DNA from: Pseudonocardia broussonetiae
GTDB lineage: Bacteria > Actinomycetota > Actinomycetes > Mycobacteriales > Pseudonocardiaceae
Assembly (NCBI RefSeq): GCF_013155125.1
Contig: NZ_CP053564.1
Span: 6,393,501 to 6,457,500, forward strand
Direction: 5' to 3'
Length of the DNA: 64,000 bases
Part shown: one piece after another, positions 61,003-64,000 of the stretch
Layout of the letters: each line of letters begins with the position of its first letter
Position numbering within the stretch: position 1 is the stretch's first letter
The notes under the pieces: model-generated
Told to the model about the DNA's origin: nothing
The model's database searches: none
What the model saw: only the letters and a program-made list of their open reading frames with translations
Position numbers and translations under genes: made by a program

Positions 61003-62547
61003 GTGTCCGCGCCCCGCCGCCTGCTCACCGGCCTCGTCGCCGTCCTCGCGCTCGCGCTCACCGCCTGCGGCGGCGCGGGCGCCGGGCGCGCCGCCGGTGG
61101 CGAACCCGACCCCGAGGCCGTCCTGCGCTACGCGTTCGTGCAGTCGACCTCCACCTTCGACCCGCACCGCTCCGGCAACGCCTGGGACATGGTCAACCTC
61201 CGGCTGGTCTACGACCAGCTCCTGCGGGAGGACCCCGACGGGAACATCGTCCCGATGCTCGCCACGGGCTACGAGTTCCTCGAGGAGGGCCGCGTCCTGG
61301 CCCTGACCCTGCGCGACGACGTCGTCTTCCACGACGGCACGCCGTTCGACTCCGCGGCGGTCAAGGCCAACCTCGACCGTGCCCGCACCCTGGAGGGCGG
61401 CACGCTCGCCGGCGCGCTCCGGGCGATCGAGAGCGTCGAGGCGCCGGACCCGACCAGCGTGCGCATCACGCTGAACGCGCCCGGCGGCAACCTGCCCGCC
61501 CTGTTCACCGAGCGGCACGGCTCCATGATCAGCCCGGCGGCGTTCGCCAACCCCGACCTCGACCAGAACCCCGTCGGCTCCGGCATGTTCACCCTCGTCG
61601 AGCACATCCCGGGCCAGATCTCGCGCTACACCCGCGCCGAGGGCTACTGGGACCCCGACGCGGTGCGCGTCGCCGGCGTCGACGTCCTCGTGCAGACCTC
61701 GTCGCCGACACGGCTCAACATGCTGCTCAGCGGGCAGGTCGACATGACCTACCTGGATCCGTCCACACAGGACCAGGCGGTGGCGGCCGGGCTCAACGTG
61801 GAGCCCTCGCAGAGCACGACGATCTTCCGGATGACGATGAACACGGGGTCCCCGCCGTTCGACGACATCCGCGTGCGGCAGGCGATGGAGCACGCCGTCG
61901 ACCGGCAGGCCATCGTCGACGGGGTCTTCTTCGGCATCGGCGAACCGGTCGCGCAGCTGATCCCGCCCGGCCACTGGGCCTACGACCCGGCGGTGGCGGC
62001 GGACTCCCCCGAGCACGGCTACGACCCCGCCCGGGCCCGCGCCCTGCTCGCCGAGGCCGGGTACCCGAACGGGCTCGACTTCGACATGCTCATCCCCGCC
62101 CTCGACGACCACCGCACGGTGGCCGAGGCGGTTCTCCCGATGCTGGCCGAGGTCGGCATCCGGGCCCGCACCCAGGTGGTCGAGCCCGCCACCACGCCGG
62201 CCACGTTCTTCGGCCGCCAGGAGGGCGACGCCTACATCGGGGCCCAGGCCCCGTTCACCGACCCGTCCAACCAGTACGAGTCGAACCTGACGGGGCAGTT
62301 CACCAACCCGTGGAACACCACGTCGCCGGAGTTCACGCAGGCCTGGGACGACTCCCTGCGCGGCGACACCCGCGAGGCCCGGCTGCCCGCCGTGCACCGC
62401 ATGATCGAGGCGGAGAAGGGGCTGCTGCGGCAGTTCGGCATCTTCGCCGCCCAGCCGCCCAGCGTGTGGACCGACGCCGTCCTGTTCCCGGACGGCTACC
62501 GCCCCGCCTACGCGGCGACGTTCCGGGGCGTGGCGATCAGCCGCTGA
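61003..62547 (+). CDS. ABC substrate-binding lipoprotein, family 5 (paralogue 1)
   Basis: 514 aa. The signal peptide ends in ALTACGG with Cys22 as the lipidation site. The mature part is SBP family 5: FVQSTSTFDPHRSGNAWDM, DGTPFDSAAVKANLDRA, DDIRVRQAMEHAVDRQAIVD. It delivers substrate to the upstream permease/ATPase set. GTG 61003 starts four bases after the SDR stop, with GAGCCGG nearby as a weak SD. A 31-bp gap separates it from a second, similar gene. Confidence 0.93.
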   Translation: MSAPRRLLTGLVAVLALALTACGGAGAGRAAGGEPDPEAVLRYAFVQSTSTFDPHRSGNAWDMVNLRLVYDQLLREDPDGNIVPMLATGYEFLEEGRVLALTLRDDVVFHDGTPFDSAAVKANLDRARTLEGGTLAGALRAIESVEAPDPTSVRITLNAPGGNLPALFTERHGSMISPAAFANPDLDQNPVGSGMFTLVEHIPGQISRYTRAEGYWDPDAVRVAGVDVLVQTSSPTRLNMLLSGQVDMTYLDPSTQDQAVAAGLNVEPSQSTTIFRMTMNTGSPPFDDIRVRQAMEHAVDRQAIVDGVFFGIGEPVAQLIPPGHWAYDPAVAADSPEHGYDPARARALLAEAGYPNGLDFDMLIPALDDHRTVAEAVLPMLAEVGIRARTQVVEPATTPATFFGRQEGDAYIGAQAPFTDPSNQYESNLTGQFTNPWNTTSPEFTQAWDDSLRGDTREARLPAVHRMIEAEKGLLRQFGIFAAQPPSVWTDAVLFPDGYRPAYAATFRGVAISR

Positions 62548-62578
62548 CCCCGTCCCCCTCCCCTGTCAGGAGATCGAA

Positions 62579-64000
62579 GTGAGCTCAGCAACGACGCTGC
62601 GATGGCGCCCCCGATGGTCGATCGTCCTGCTCGCCGTGCTCGCGCTGGTCCTGTCCGCCTGCGGCGGGACGGCGCGCTCGGCGGGCACGGGCGAGATCGA
62701 CCCCGAGGGCACGTTCCGCTACGTGTTCGTGCAGAACCCGTCCACGTTCGACCCGCACAAGTCCGCCAACCCGTGGGACATGATCTTCTTCCGCCTCGTC
62801 TACGACCAGCTGATCATGGAGGACGAGACGGGCGAGCTCGTCCCGCAGCTCGCCACCGCGTGGGAGTTCGTCGACGACGACACGGCGATCGTGCTCACCC
62901 TGCGCGACGACGTCACGTTCACCGACGGCACCCCGTTCAACGCGGAGGCGGTGAAGGCCAACATCGAACGGGCCATGACGATGGAGGGCAGCACGCAGAA
63001 GGGCGCCCTCGCCCGGGTGGCGGGCGTCGAGGTGGTCGACGAGTTCACCGCGCGCGTCAACCTGAGCGGGCCGGGCGGCAACCTGCCCGCGCTGTTCAGC
63101 GGCACGCTCGGCTCGATGATCAGCCCGGCCGCGTTCGCCAACCCGGACCTCGACCAGAACCCGGTCGGCTCCGGGATGGCGACGCTGGCCGAGTACATCC
63201 CCGGGCAGATCACGCGCTACGACCGCAACCCGGGCTACTGGGACCCGGAGGCCGCGAAGGCCGCGCACTACGAGATCTACGTGCAGACCTCCGCGCCGAC
63301 GCGGATGAACATGCTGCAGACCGGGCAGGCGGAGCTGACCTACCTCGACCCGTCGCAGGCCGACCAGGCCGCCGCGGCCGGGCTCAACACCGCGCCGTCC
63401 AAGAGCCTGTCGATCATGTCGATGTACATGAACACCGGCCGTCCGCCGTTCGACGACATCCGGGTGCGGCAGGCGATGCAGCACGCCGTGGACCGGCAGG
63501 CGATCGTCGACGGCGTCTTCTTCGGCATCGGGCAGCCCGTGGCCCAGTACATGCCGCCGGACTACTGGGCGTTCGACCCGGCCGTCACGCCCGAGGGCGA
63601 GAACGGCTACGACCCCGCGCTGGCCCGGCGGCTGCTGGCCGAGGCGGGGCACCCGGACGGCGTCGAGTTCGAGATGATCGTGCCCGGGCTCGACGACCAC
63701 CGCGCCGTGGCCGAGGCGCTCGTGCCGATGCTCGCCGAGGCGGGCCTGCGCGCGAAGACCCGCGTCGTGGAGTCGCCGACCACCGCCGTCACCTTCTACG
63801 GGCGGCAGGAGGGCGACGCGTTCCCCGGCATGGGGGCGCCGTTCCAGGACCCCACCACGGTGTACCAGGCCAGCCTGCCCGGCCAGTACGCCAACCCGTG
63901 GAACACCTCGACGCCGCAGTTCCAGGAGGCGTGGCTGGAGGCGCTCGCCGGCTCGACGCGGGAGGAGCGCCTGCCCGCGATGCACCGGATGGTCGAGGAG
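62579..64000 (+). CDS. ABC substrate-binding lipoprotein, family 5 (paralogue 2, partial)
   Basis: 474 codons, running off the window without a stop. The lipobox is VLSACGG with Cys28. It is strongly similar to the preceding protein throughout: FVQNPSTFDPHKSANPWDM, NPDLDQNPVGSGMATL, YLDPSQADQAAAAGLN, DDIRVRQAMQHAVDRQAIVDG. The divergent stretches are in the ligand-facing segments around VYQASLPGQYANPWN. GTG 62579 has AGGAGA seven bases upstream. It is a tandem duplicate, possibly with shifted ligand preference. Confidence 0.93.
   Translation, partial: MSSATTLRWRPRWSIVLLAVLALVLSACGGTARSAGTGEIDPEGTFRYVFVQNPSTFDPHKSANPWDMIFFRLVYDQLIMEDETGELVPQLATAWEFVDDDTAIVLTLRDDVTFTDGTPFNAEAVKANIERAMTMEGSTQKGALARVAGVEVVDEFTARVNLSGPGGNLPALFSGTLGSMISPAAFANPDLDQNPVGSGMATLAEYIPGQITRYDRNPGYWDPEAAKAAHYEIYVQTSAPTRMNMLQTGQAELTYLDPSQADQAAAAGLNTAPSKSLSIMSMYMNTGRPPFDDIRVRQAMQHAVDRQAIVDGVFFGIGQPVAQYMPPDYWAFDPAVTPEGENGYDPALARRLLAEAGHPDGVEFEMIVPGLDDHRAVAEALVPMLAEAGLRAKTRVVESPTTAVTFYGRQEGDAFPGMGAPFQDPTTVYQASLPGQYANPWNTSTPQFQEAWLEALAGSTREERLPAMHRMVEE

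Overview
The window is a very GC-rich stretch with dense, mostly short-gapped genes, many GTG starts, strong AGGAGG-type ribosome binding sites, stop/start overlaps (ATGA, GTGA), and G+C-rich hairpins without T-tracts as terminators. This points to a high-GC actinobacterium. The mix of catabolic families would fit a Pseudonocardia-like or related genus, but that assignment is inference. I saw no tRNA, rRNA, CRISPR array, insertion sequence or phage gene.

Region 1 (1-4.9 kb): the first codons of a secreted protein, an FMN-dependent 2-hydroxy-acid dehydrogenase, a class II aldolase/adducin-family protein, a ketopantoate-reductase-like protein, a protein of unknown function built from two similar halves, and an SDR.

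Region 2 (5-34.6 kb) is a large catabolic island. It holds a canonical P450, two P450-like paralogues with atypical I-helices, and a ferredoxin. It also holds a BKACE (DUF849) enzyme, a three-subunit molybdenum hydroxylase, several SDRs, three CMD/AhpD-fold proteins and two SnoaL-like proteins. The remaining enzymes are an OYE-type Fe-S flavoprotein, a ketosteroid-dehydrogenase-like flavoprotein, an acyl-CoA ligase, two enoyl-CoA hydratase-fold enzymes, a thiolase, EthD and VOC proteins, a Baeyer-Villiger-type monooxygenase and a beta-lactamase-fold esterase. A TRAP transporter (DctPQM) supplies uptake. Together they suggest import of a carboxylate, hydroxylation and dehydrogenation of an alicyclic or steroid/terpenoid-like skeleton, ring opening, CoA activation and beta-oxidation-like degradation. 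Several divergent promoters here are AT-rich islands sharing a TGATAACNATNNAC-like element, so a common regulator is plausible. None is encoded next to them. A large LuxR-type ATPase regulator (LAL/MalT type) closes the region at 34.6-37.4 kb.

Region 3 (37.6-48.9 kb): a second FAD dehydrogenase, dodecin, manganese catalase, a ring-cleavage-type hydratase, an amidohydrolase with a divergent LysR regulator, a fumarylacetoacetate-hydrolase-family protein coupled to a metallo-beta-lactamase-fold hydrolase, a 2-oxoglutarate/IPNS-type oxygenase, alanine dehydrogenase and a nitroreductase.

Region 4 (48.9-64 kb) has two divergent operons. The leftward one encodes a luciferase-like flavin monooxygenase (LLM), an alpha/beta hydrolase, an FMN reductase, a RibB paralogue lacking the RibB catalytic residues, and an MFS transporter. 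The rightward one encodes a complete dipeptide-type ABC importer (two permeases, two ATPases), a zinc alcohol dehydrogenase, a quinone-oxidoreductase-like protein, an SDR and two tandem paralogous substrate-binding lipoproteins; the second runs off the window. The shared control region carries two abutting palindromes. This looks like an uptake-and-degradation system for an unidentified small molecule and is the best candidate for something undescribed.
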